DNA of 64,000 nucleotides. It comes from Diadema setosum. Its lineage: Eukaryota > Echinodermata > Echinoidea > Diadematoida > Diadematidae. Every line of letters starts with the position of its first letter. Within the stretch, counting starts at the first letter, position 1. Below the pieces are notes generated by a model. The model was not told the DNA's origin and did not search any database. It worked only from the letters and a program-made list of their open reading frames with translations. The stretch is taken from assembly GCF_964275005.1 (NCBI RefSeq), contig NC_092701.1, positions 33,110,520 to 33,174,519 of the forward strand, in the 5' to 3' direction. Positions 1 to 11,600 of this stretch are shown here, piece after piece. Made by a program: the position numbers and the translations under genes.

Positions 1-131
1 GACGTCTTCGTAAAGACCTAAAGTTCTATCTTTAATCCAAAAATGATGTCTTTTGAAAGATTGTTCCAAACTTTTGAATGATGTCATCAAGGATTTCTGT
101 CTGTCATTTGTTTCAACTTTGCACTGTACAG

Positions 132-314
132 ATGGAGCGAAAGTTCAACTCACAGGTATACGACCTGAAGGATCGTCTAGAGCAGTCTCACAGCACGAAC
201 CGAAGCATGCAGAATTACGTCTCCTTCCTCAAGAACTCTTACGCAAACGTCTTTGGGGAAACGTCGGGCGTCGCCGGATCCCCGTATCGCCCGAGATCGT
301 CGCTAAACACTTGA
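132..314 (+). CDS. Last coding exon of an ODF2/cenexin-like coiled-coil protein
   Basis: A splice acceptor (pyrimidine-rich tract ending in TGTACAG) precedes position 132, and an open frame runs in phase 0 to a TGA at 312-314, about 60 residues. The peptide contains VYDLKDRLEQSHSTNRSMQN followed by YVSFLKNSYANVFGE and a basic SPYRPRSS end. From memory, this matches the conserved C-terminus of outer dense fibre protein 2 / cenexin, a centriolar distal-appendage and sperm-tail scaffold. The heptad-like start fits a coiled coil. Upstream exons lie left of the window. The bases GACGTCTTC|GTAAAG at 1-15 could be the end of the previous exon, but this cannot be shown. The codon frame, acceptor and tail agree. 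The family name rests on recall of the vertebrate C-terminus and is less certain than the exon. Confidence 0.7.
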   Translation: MERKFNSQVYDLKDRLEQSHSTNRSMQNYVSFLKNSYANVFGETSGVAGSPYRPRSSLNT

Positions 315-702
315 CGCTGATGGCGTACCCATCTTCATTTGTCGGCGGTTCGTGTTTTCCGATAGGGTTGAACACTTTGGGTGTGTTGCAGGGAAAAGTT
401 AGCATGGGCAATCAGAGTAGTGCTGCTGTTTGTATGTTATGTACAACTGTAGAAAGCTTTCCTCCGGGGCATGGAAGAAACTGTTCAGATGTGCTTGGGT
501 TTATGAGATATATTTTGAGCAGAAGTTGGGTACTTCCGATCAAGTCTTTCCAGTGGGATTAAAGGGAAATTGTTGTGTCTTGGTGCTGTTAAATGAAAAA
601 GAGCTCATCTTCGTGAAGATATATCCTGTTATTTATATAGTGCTCTTACGACGAGTAAACATGTATCGCAGTGCTTCACAGAGTTATAATATCAAACTTA
701 CT

Positions 703-796
703 TTAACCCGTTGAGGACGGTTTGATTTTGCTACAACACGCATTTCCCATAGACACCTGCCCGAGTATACTCGGGACTCGTCCTAAACGGGTTAAA
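703..796. repeat. 94-bp foldback (MITE-like) element
   Basis: The ends are near-perfect inverted repeats: CTTTAACCCGTTGAGGACGG at the left and, read on the other strand, CTTTAACCCGTTTAGGACGA at the right. The interior holds the perfect 16-base palindrome CCCGAGTATACTCGGG. It has no coding capacity. The structure fits a non-autonomous DNA transposon; the superfamily cannot be assigned. Confidence 0.75.
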
Positions 797-2754
797 GGAG
801 AAGGGAAAAAAGTGAAACAGATGAGGAAAAGAAATACGAAATATACATAATTAATCAATCAGTCATTGAAAAGGAAAGTCTTCAACGTTTTTTGGAACAC
901 TGACAGAGATGATGATTCCCTGATACTTTGAGGGAGCTAATTCCACAGGTGTGGGTCAGCTGCCGAAAAGGGTCTGTCTCCTGTCCAAGTCCTAGGGACA
1001 GATAGCTGGGTTGGGTCTTGGCCTGATCGCATCCCTTGTCTTTTAGACTGGTATTGTTCTAGCAGAAAGCCAAGTAAACTCATTCAGAGTTGGTGTCATT
1101 GACAAGAATATGATGCATCGATTAGCTTCCTATGAATTTCAATATGTATTCAGAAAAAAAGAATGAGAGAAAACTTGTTATATTTCAAACTCAAATGGCT
1201 TACTAAATCTCAGATGATGTAGATATATGCAAGAGCATACATGCCTAATCAGTGCTTTATATGAAATTAATTATGTTTAAACAGTTTGCTGATTTCTAAA
1301 CAGACTTGAGCAAAAAAGAGCTTGATTTACACTTCTTGAGTTGAAACAAGCAGTAATTCTTCGAGGTGTTCCAGAAGCATGGCAATGACTTGTGATTTCT
1401 CAGTTCTTTTGAAATTGTCAAATGTGGTTGCCAATGTATGAAGACAGCTTCATGTCTTGTGCTATTAACTCACTTTGTCTCTCCATTGTTGCCAAACATG
1501 AGAGTTTGAATTGTGATCAGCTGCATCTGCTGGAATAAGACATATTTTAGAGAGTTGCTCTGATTTCGTTTTTATACTTGTTTGATGATGAAGATCAGAT
1601 ATCTATCAGGACCAACATATTTTTTCCGCGATATGTAGTTAGAGAATAATTTCAGGTATGTGCATGCTCCTATGCCGGTGAATATTACCCATATTTCCTG
1701 CAGCACTGATTGTTCATCTGTTCCTTGATGTTATAATAGATGCAGAAATGGCTGCTACCATGTATGGCATACATTTTATCATCATCATCATCTGTATCTT
1801 CTTATGATCCTTGCCCTTTGAAGACTTGTACAATCATACAATAATAATGCTAGTTGCCAAAAGTCATATGCCAACAGTCCGTCCAATGTGGGTTTTAAAT
1901 CAAGTTAAAATTGTAAGCTGTGGTAACAGATTCTGTATGGTGTAAATACCCTGCCCCTACTCTTCAGCACACAATGTTACAGGCAAAAACAGATCAACAA
2001 AGGTTTTCCTTAGCCTGAAAGTCCCTTTTAAGACAGGCATCGATTTGCTCTTTTTTAACATGTTTAATTCCATTCTCTTTTGAGAAATTACTATGTTTTG
2101 GAAATTATGGATGTGTAAATTCCATTCTCTTTGCATGCAACCTTTTTTTTTTTACCTCCACCATTGAAAATTTGGTCACATTACACATCTTGAAGTTATC
2201 AGAAGCTAGTTGCTTTGAATTCTCTTCTTTTCCCTTCCATATTCAAATGACTTATTTTCCAAGCATTTCAAATATACCATTGAGACCTAATTTATTGCAA
2301 TTGTATACTGTTTGTATTGTAGCTGTAATCCAAAGTGTCATATTTTTTTTTAGCAATGCTTCAACTCTAGAAATGTCTGATGTGTAGTGAATAGGAAACA
2401 AGATATTGTACAGTGTACATTTTTATTTTCCTCTTGAATGGTAATAGAATGCCACAATTTTTATACTGTACAGTTCACTTGACATTGTCTCAACATGCAA
2501 GATGCACACTTCACCTTGTACTATACTGTTTGTGCTTTATCATATTTACATACATTTGTACCTTATACTTTCAAAATGATATCAATTTTGTCTCTTTTGT
2601 CATCAAAATTGTGTGTCTTCTACCTATTCAGCAATGAGATTTCTCACATATTCTTGGGTACTGAAATATCAGCAGCATCAACAGTAACAAGATTATTAGT
2701 GAATACTTGATTCTGTGTCTTCTTGCATTTCAGCTTGTGTACTAATACGGTATG

Positions 2755-3062
2755 TGTATGTTTGTATGTCTGTGTGGGGTGTGTGCACGCATGTGTGTGT
2801 GTGTGTATGTGGTTTGTCAGCTTATTTTAGCTGGCTGATGGACAATGGTAGATGTGCATGGGGTAATTGTGATGACAGAGAGACTGAGGGTGGAGGAAAG
2901 ATGGGGGGGGGGGTGGGGTAGATGGGTAGACTGTGTGTATGTGTTGGAATCTTTTAATATGATAAGGGTATCAGGTATATTATATGTGCATGTCAGTCTT
3001 AAATATGTGTTGTGAATACATGTGTATTTGGTGTGTATGTGTGTGTGTGCGTGCGTGTGTGA
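2755..3062. repeat. GT/TG-rich microsatellite cluster
   Basis: Two TG-rich tracts (about 2755-2815 and 3020-3062) flank a G-run at about 2903-2918. They give rise to spurious Cys/Val-rich open frames. Nothing else is seen here. Confidence 0.8.
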
Positions 3063-5623
3063 AAGATACACTGCAACCTAATTTGCTACGACTACTACAA
3101 ACTTATGTACACATCAACATTTAGCATGAGGTAAAATGGCACAGTGTGTACCAGGCGTGTTATGAGTAGAGGTACATGTAGTAGATTTTTATTTCACTAT
3201 TCACACACAGATATCAGAACAGAAAACGAGGAAGTCAGAAGAATATAAGCTGTAGGTGTGTCTTTATTTGGATATCAGTTCCTACAACGTAAATGGAGAC
3301 TTCATGATATATCATGGTGAAAGTATTATGTACAGTCGAGGTGGAAAATTGTTTGAGGCAGACTTCAATGCATTAGCAGTTAAAATAAGCATTTTCGAAG
3401 GATATGATAGATGGCATGGTAAAGATCGATCACATTATGAGAATAAAATCTGCACATGTTATGTACCCGGTATATACAAATAAACATTGACAGGGTCGTT
3501 AATGCATTATATTATTTGATAATTATACTCTCTTAGCATAAAAGAGGTGGTATTATGGTGACTTCCAATGGCAACAGATTCTTTGGTATCAACTGGAAAA
3601 TAATGTAGACAGCTAATAAGTGGTCACTTTGGTAGCTGCAATAATTTCTATGTCATATGTAGTAGGCCTTTGATACAGCAGGAAGGTGAGACCTCCCTTG
3701 ATACAGCAAGCTCCGAGCCATTTTACATGCTAACTTGAAATGTTGACGATAGTTTTAGTGAGAAACAAAAATAGAATCTTGCATTGTTAAGCATTTATTC
3801 ATTTATTCTTATATACATAATCACTGTCACGAGTTGCACAACGAAGAGTCTTCCTAGAACAATTACATGCTCTTGACTATAATCTGAACGGGAGTTTTAC
3901 GATGAATTTGAATTTATGGATGATTCTTTCAAATAACTTGGATAAATATGCCTTTTCTTTACTTGCTTTGTTGCTGTTGTAAATTTTTCGTTGAAGCCCG
4001 AGCCTGATCGAGTTGTGTAAATTAGTTGTCTCAATTAAGGACAAGGTTGGGGTAGCTGTCTGACTGCTACTGTATTTTAAAATGTACATCTGTCTTTCTT
4101 CCTCGGTGTGTATACGCAAATGAAGATCCAAAACTATACTCAACTCCCTCATACAGGTGATTGTATAGCAATGGCGTTGAGACGAAAAGAGAAGCAACAT
4201 AACAATGACAAATGATGACAAATAACAGCAACAGCAACAAAGCAACTTCTTTCCTTTTCTTGCTGTATCTTCCGTCCGTGATATTCCGGCGGCAACAATT
4301 TCTCCAGTCCTGGTGTGGAGGTTGATGATGACAAAGGAGGGAAGTGTCCTATGTTCTCGTAATAAAAGACATCCCTCCTCAAACCTCGCTTCTGTCTACG
4401 TTGAAGGCTACCTCATTTCCACTGAACTGAATACCAGGATTTTTGTCCTGCAAGGGGGGGGGGGGGAGAATGCAAGCTATTAATAGGCAACAGATGTCTT
4501 GCATCATGTGTATACTTGCATGTTATGTTTGAGTATGTGTATCTACATGTATTTATCTATATATCATAACATATATGAATGAATCTAAAATACATGTAGG
4601 GCCCACATTCTTTACCAAAAGACGACAAGAATACTTAAAGATATGACTACTGGAGAATATGCTCATTTTCTTGGGGGGGGGGGGGAGCAGACCGCATATC
4701 TCTGAACTTGCCGTTTGTGAATGGAAATGTCCACAAGTGCAACTATCGCACAATTCTCTACTCTACATCCCTATCATACACAATGTTAAATACGTGATTC
4801 AACTTGTCACTCAATGGCTATTCTCATGATTCTTCACATAATTTATCTATTTCACGTCAAATAAGTCCAAACTCCAGTTCAAAATGGCTCGAATTGATAA
4901 TGCCAAGCTATTCTGCATTCGTTGCACACTTTTTTTTTATTGCCATCAACCTGTCATGATAAAATCCCAAGTTCAATAAAACGTCCTTATTTTGTATTAC
5001 CAAGAAAAGCAGTGTTGCACATTTAAGTCAATCATTCACCTGTTTGCATGTATTCTGTTCAATGACAATAACGTTGCTCAATTGACTTTGTGCCATTATT
5101 TTTTTTTGTATGAAAAGGAAATGCAGAAATCAAATAGAATGAAATAAAATATAATATGATGACACATTCTCATCCTCACCGAAGCGTAAACCGGATTGTC
5201 CATACCCGCTGAAGATGTATCGGCATCGTATGTCCTGCGTGTAAAGACGTAGAAACATGCTGGTTGAATCAAGAGCATTAAATGTGTTCAAGTATTTGGA
5301 CATGCTTAACTACGTTACTTTGGGACCTCCACTTGTTATTCAAGCTCTGAATGCTCGTCTTTGAACAAGACGTCAAACCTTTCATTTGAATTGGGTGATA
5401 TTACTGTATGAATTCCCATGTGTGTTTAATGTTATGACGTCTTTTTGTGAGCATATGCGGACGTGTGGAATTCATAAACAATTTGTGTAAAGACAATCAC
5501 AATATCAGTAATACAGTTACTCTTCAATATGCCTCTAACTCTCAAGTACCATCATAATTATCAATTTTGATCATAGAGCCGTTCTCACTTTCTCTCTTGT
5601 AAGCGTTGTAATCGGTGTCATGA

Positions 5624-5687
5624 CTACCGTCGTTTAGCATATGGGTCTGAAATTTCGATGAATCGAGTTTCAAGATTGAAAGAATAG
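5624..5687 (-). CDS. Terminal exon 46: cytoplasmic tail
   Basis: An acceptor with a good pyrimidine tract (TTTTATTTTGTTATCAG) precedes 5687. In the phase required by exon 45 it reads [20 protein letters not shown] and stop. A second AG lies 36 bases inside this exon; it opens a different frame ([14 protein letters not shown]..., about 34 residues) that would need a different phase. I prefer the first because the phase fits exactly. Confidence 0.7.
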
Positions 5688-8600
5688 CTGATAACAAAAT
5701 AAAACTTATGACCAATCAAAACAAAAGTCTATTAGAGTCCCTCTTTACAACTCTGCAGTACTTTTGGCAACTTAACATGAGAAAAAAAAATGGAAGTGAA
5801 GAGTCGCCGCAAAAACGAAATTTGAGATGATGATCCGCCATCGAGAGCCGATGATAACCGCCTAGCATTCTCTAGGCGCTTGCGCACACCATCATCAGAA
5901 CAGTGACAGCCTGGTATTTCGGAACATAAAATCTAATCTATTATTAGCATACTCACAAATCTGGGGTTTTCTTTGACTTCTTCCTAGAGGCGAAGATTAC
6001 GGAGACTACCGCAGCCGACAGAAAAATGGCGCCAAATACGACGCCAATGGCAATATAAATAGAAGTGTCTGACAAAGAAAGGAATTATGATATGATAACA
6101 TGGCAAAAGCCAGTGTGAAATACAACCTTAATATAAACTACATTGCTCTCCGTATGCTTCATTCGTTCTTTTGGTTTATATCAAAGTTCGATTTTAGGCA
6201 ATCTGTGAATGGCAACTTCGAAGCTTGCCCAACCTATTGGTCTATAATAGAGGCATGTATAGTTTCATTGAATACGCATGCTGCCAACAGCATCTATGTA
6301 TTAAATTTACACGCGTTTAATGAATACACATTAGCAATTGAATGAATACATAAGGTTCTATTTCGTTCAGCGCTTTGAAAGCGTGTATTTTGAATTAGAT
6401 GGCATTGGTAGAGATCCTCTTAATAACACAGATTATAAGCACTCGATCTTATTCACGGAGAGCATGACGGAGAGTATATAACAGTACAAATAGAAAACCT
6501 TAATTCATACCTACACTTCGCAGAATACAACTAATAATTCTCTTTGTTTATGCACAGGTAACACTGATCATACAATCCAATTCCTAGTGTGGTCCTAAAG
6601 AATACTAGTAAATGTGATCTGTACCATAGACTATAGACAGAATCAAGATATATCATACTGACTTAATGTTCACGGAAATAAAATTAGAACTTACTTGAAC
6701 CAGTGTTCGGTTCAGCTGAAATGAAAAAAAAAAAAAGAAGAGAATCATAAATCAAGAAAACTATTAGCTTTTGTACAATATGTTCTGAATAACATGTACA
6801 CATCTAACGCAGATTCGAAACTACCACGTGTGTATCATATTGTATGGATCTATCACTGTTGACCGTCTTCATAAGATATCATCACAAGTGTAGAAATTAT
6901 TCTCATTGTACAGAGTGACGTCTAGCCACATGTCCAAACGTGAAATTTCTAATCATACAAATCATTCTATACACATTAATCACTCAGACTTGTTCACGAA
7001 ACATCTTTCTAATCACACAAATCATTCTATACACATTAATCACTCAGGCTCGTTCACGAAACATCTTTCCAGTTATCAAATGTTACGTCACAATTAGCGT
7101 GGGAGCGAGAAAAAATAATAAGCATGACATTGTGCAGAGCATGGGGTACTATGTTTCTTTAACTTCAGTGTTTTGCAAGTGTATAAGCTTTGTGATTGCA
7201 TTAATTCATTTAATTACTCAATAAATTAATTTATTCATTCATTTACAGTCAATATCTTTTGTATTGTATTATGACAGAGATCAGCAAGAGAAAGAAACAA
7301 CACCACTGGGAGGGCAACAGATAGAGACGGGGTGGGGGGTAGGAAGAGAGGTAAGTTTATACTTCATTATGCGGTGGTATTAACACAGAATAACATAATA
7401 CAAAACGTCCTCGGTTGGGCTCAAGGCTTATAGGCCTACAAGGCTACAACTCACCGCAGGCAAACTCGTCCGACCCGTCGTCGCAGTCCGCCATGCCGTC
7501 GCACACCCAGCTGTCGTGGATGCACACCCCGTACCGAGACTGGCAGTAGTGCGACCCCACCGGACATACTTCGACAGGCGGAAAGGTCACCGTGGGACCA
7601 TCTGGCAGGAAAAAATGAGAAAAAAAAGATGCGATTACTGCTATATGATTAGATACCTTCGTCTTAATTTCTCGGGTAGTAGCCCTATTACTGTAGACGT
7701 CATACAATCCTAGCCTTGAGAACAGACCTATAAAAAGTACAATGTACTTTCAAAGGTACTTTAAAATCTTATAGTAAATAATGTATTTCATTTATTGCAA
7801 AGATTTACGAGTATAACATTTTACTTAGCCAATATTTATCTCCGACCATTAGGCGAGAAGTGACTTGGCTTCAAGTAAAAACAAAATCAAAACCGCAATA
7901 TTATGATGCCATACACCATATATGCATCTTTGTTGAACTATTGCTTCCGCGACCACAGCCGTAACTAATATATGTCTAAAATGAATCTTTCGCCTACGTA
8001 ACGCGTTTGCGGGTCCTAACACTTTATAATCAGATTTCAGAAACCTGAAGTAAATTTATGTAAAGTAATGCATTCATAATGGCAGTCAATGATGTTGAAC
8101 CATTGCATAATAACTTGAGCTTTACTTCGACTACACGCACTTTCATTTGGTACTTACTACAACCCGACGTGAAGGAGACGTCGTCGATGGCGATGTCGCC
8201 CTGGAATTCGTTCGTGATCAGTCCCTCGAAAACGATTTTGTGTGCGTTATTGGAAGAGGTGTAGATGGTGGCGTACCGCCACTCGTTGTCCGTACCTCCA
8301 ATCTTCGACCACAGCAGAAACATGGCCCCGTCTTCGTCCGTAGACTGAGAGTAGACCTGTAAGACCGGGTAGAGAACATTCATCAGACAATAGAAGAGTT
8401 GTGAAAGGCCGACAGACGTTCTAATCTTTGTTCGCATACTTACAGCGAAGATGCATGGACCTACTAGGGCCTACACATGGAAATTCATCAATCGTTAAAT
8501 CAATTCATTCACCTGTTTCTGTCAAAAGCGTCACGATGAACATTTTAAACATGCTTTCCTGTTTTGATCTCATCATCACCGCCGACAGCCAGCCTGGATA

Positions 8601-11600
8601 AAGACAAGGCGGCGCATTGAGAAATGTGAAAACTACATGTGCAGAAGATGATAACTTTCTGCACACCGGAGAACCATCGCTCTTATAGATAAGCAATTTC
8701 ATTTGCGAAATGCACGTACAAGAAAGAGAAAATATTTCGGCAGGTTGAATGTGGTTTTCTAATCTAATGTTCCATTTTCACACGTTGTTTCAGAGTAAAC
8801 ATGGGTCGCAGACGACATGTATGCATGTTTTACCATTAGACAACATTAAATAAATATCCACTAGTGTCCACTTCAGTAATTAGCAACTTTGTGACAACAA
8901 AAAAAAATGTCCCGTTTTGAGATTTGTTGCTCTCCATCACTGGCATGACAGGTGTTTATTCAAAGACAGTTGAGTCTGAAAAAAAAGCCCCTCAGCCAAA
9001 TATGACCGAAATGAGGGAAACGGTTCTTTTGTCAGTGACGATGCACGATTTACACAATCGTCATTGCCCAAATATATGAATGCACTCACTACGATGCACA
9101 TAATCATGTGGTGACGGCGATGGTGATGGATCAAAGAAAGACATTCGTTCATAGTCCATGAATATATTGTAGTAATTTCATAATGTAATATGTACATAAT
9201 TCTTAACACCATAAACCTTGATACCGTAGCGCAGTTTCTTTCTGTTTCAATACCTTGGAATATTTTCTTTTAATTCACAGAATCAGTTCTAAAACTCATT
9301 TAAGTTGCTCCAGTGTTTCAAAATGTTGAAACCCTAACGAGAAGATGTCAGGAGGAGAAGTTGGTGTAGTTTTTAGCTGGGTTTTCAAATAAATCCATCA
9401 ATGAAACGTTGTGTGAATTATGTTTGTCTATTTCTGTGATAATTTCTATTGAAAAAAGAAGTATTAATCAGCGTTTGCCTGCAATTGTTTGCCTGTTTTG
9501 GCAACCAATTCATGGCAGTGGTAAGGTGACATATGGAGAAAATGATAATGATCGGTTCTAACGATGTTGTTCCCCACTTAGCTCGCCTAACTGCTTCATC
9601 GCACAGGGGTTTTTTTATTTTTTTATTTCAGAGTTACGTATTCCCCAAAGTGACACTTACCCTCAGAACTCCGTGGGCTGGTTCTTTCAGGAAGTACCAG
9701 AAGCGAACCTGGCACTGGCCATCGCCGGCCGGGAAGGCCCCCGTCGCCATCCGTGCCGAATAACCGTCCGACTGCTCTTTCGCGCTCACGTACGCGTACT
9801 GACCTGACGAGAAGTTATGGAGGCGAATGCAGGCATATAGTGCATATGTTTCATGTATAGTCGTAATATCAAATGAATATTTCACTATTTGATTGATAAT
9901 TCATGTCTTTTGGTACTTTAGGAAATTGCTGTTGAGATTTTTACTCAATGTGGAAATTAAAAAATAAATCCAATTTCCTTAACATTCCTTAACTTTTTTT
10001 TTGTTGCTTATTTTGGATCGATGTGATTTTGTAATCGAATGATTTATTGATTGACTGCCCAACGCTGAGATCACCGAGATTAAAGTGCTCGGGTCTGGAA
10101 CAAAGACTGTAGAAAGAAACTCGTACCATTCTGGCCATTGTGATCGTTGGACGGTCCCGTGATCGTTGACGTCCCGACGGTCCAGTCGAACTCGTCGTTG
10201 GTCATCTGCGTCCATCCACACGACTCCGTCAGATCGCCATCGAATGTGCAGTCATAGGCGTGATAGGCTGCGATGAGAAAACACGGGAATCGGGTGAAAT
10301 TATCAGGGTTTTTCTCTTTTGTCTGAATAAAAAAAAACCACACACACACTCTCTGCTTGGGTGCCATGAAATGTGTTGTGCAACCATCTAGCACTATGCA
10401 TTACATACTGCAGAATACAAAACCTAAATTCATTGTGTGTTATCAGTACTGGTGACACTGCAGTCAGTCACTAACTTGTAGATCTGAAAAAAAACACAAT
10501 ATCCTATGATAAACAAACCGTAGGACACATTTTGAAGTATTTGAGAATTTGAATAGGTGCAATAGTACTGTTGATTATCACTGTATAATCCATGTCCACT
10601 GTAGCAACCTCTTGGAAAGGTTCTTTCATTCCTACTTCAATTCAAAGTTGCTTTCTTGTGGGTGTTCATATTCTTTTAAATCAGTACCGACCGAGCAAAA
10701 ACTAGACGCCTCGACGTGATCTTTGACCTTGAATAATCTTGGTAATGATGAATTGTCGATGATCATAATAACCTAATAATGAGAAATTATAATGTATAAT
10801 ATGATGAAGATGTCCACCACACAATGTGATGTTCGCGCTTTTAAGATTGATGATCTATACTTGTCTGTCGTATACGTTTCTCTCAGATCATAAGATTGGG
10901 AAGACAAAGCGAAAAAACAAACAACAAACTCAAACAGAAACCAGTGCAAGACGCGAAAACAAGGGAAAACAAAGGGAAATCTGAATAGTTTTATTGGTGG
11001 TGAGACGTACGACAATCAGACTCGTCGCTGCCGTCCTGGCAGTCGGGTTGGAAGTTGCAGACGTACTGCATGTCGAGACAGGTGTTGTCAGACAAACAGG
11101 TGAATTCACTGGGTAGACATGATCTGGGCGTGTCCGCTGAGTCAGGCAGGGAGAAGGAGAGACATATAGAACAGTTATTTTAAGAATGTCTGTAAAACCG
11201 TCCATATCTAAACCAGTCCAAACATCTACTTAGGTTCCGTAATCATCTGGCAATGATCAATGATTATTAGTCACAGTCATGTAGTTGTGTGGTAAAAGAT
11301 GAAAAAATACTTCTCTGAAAATTGCTAAGCACCGATTTCCAACCTCTTGGAACTGTCTGGCATACAAAGCGGGCATGGACTTCCTGTCAACCCTGTAAGG
11401 GGAGTGACTCAACAGGGTAGGTATAGCACAAGTTCAGGCTGTTAGAGGTATTGTGAGTTATCCCATTTCTTTCTTCTGAGTTATTTTCTTCATGTTCATT
11501 TCAAATTCATTTTTTTTTCATTTGTGATGGGGCCCAAATAAAGCAAACTGGTCTTGGACAACATCCTGCGATCGGGGTATGAATTCGTCTATGCTGTAGT

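Larger units (their letters stand above)
315..5623. other. Non-coding interval between two convergent genes
   Basis: No open frame here has splice signals or domain-like sequence. The left part should hold the 3' UTR of the ODF2-like gene; an AATAAA occurs on the plus strand near 3479-3484. The right part should hold the 3' UTR of the minus-strand MAM/LDLa gene, with candidate minus-strand signals ATTAAA at 5425-5430 and AATAAA at 4936-4941. Also present are a 94-bp foldback element (703-796), GT-rich microsatellites (about 2755-3062) and G-runs near 2903-2918, 4449-4467 and 4671-4684. Confidence 0.6.

Noticed and set aside
53-562. A 169-codon plus-strand frame at the left edge
   Set aside because: It overlaps the ODF2-like exon in another frame and ignores its acceptor and stop; no domain.
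5569-5651. The alternative last exon of the MAM/LDLa gene (frame beginning THMLND)
   Set aside because: It needs phase 0, but exon 45 ends in phase 2; it would require an extra tiny exon. Recorded as a finding, not as the main model.
6906-7224. Repeated Asn/His-Ile frames at about 6.9-7.2 kb
   Set aside because: They translate the 60-bp tandem duplication in an intron and are not coding.
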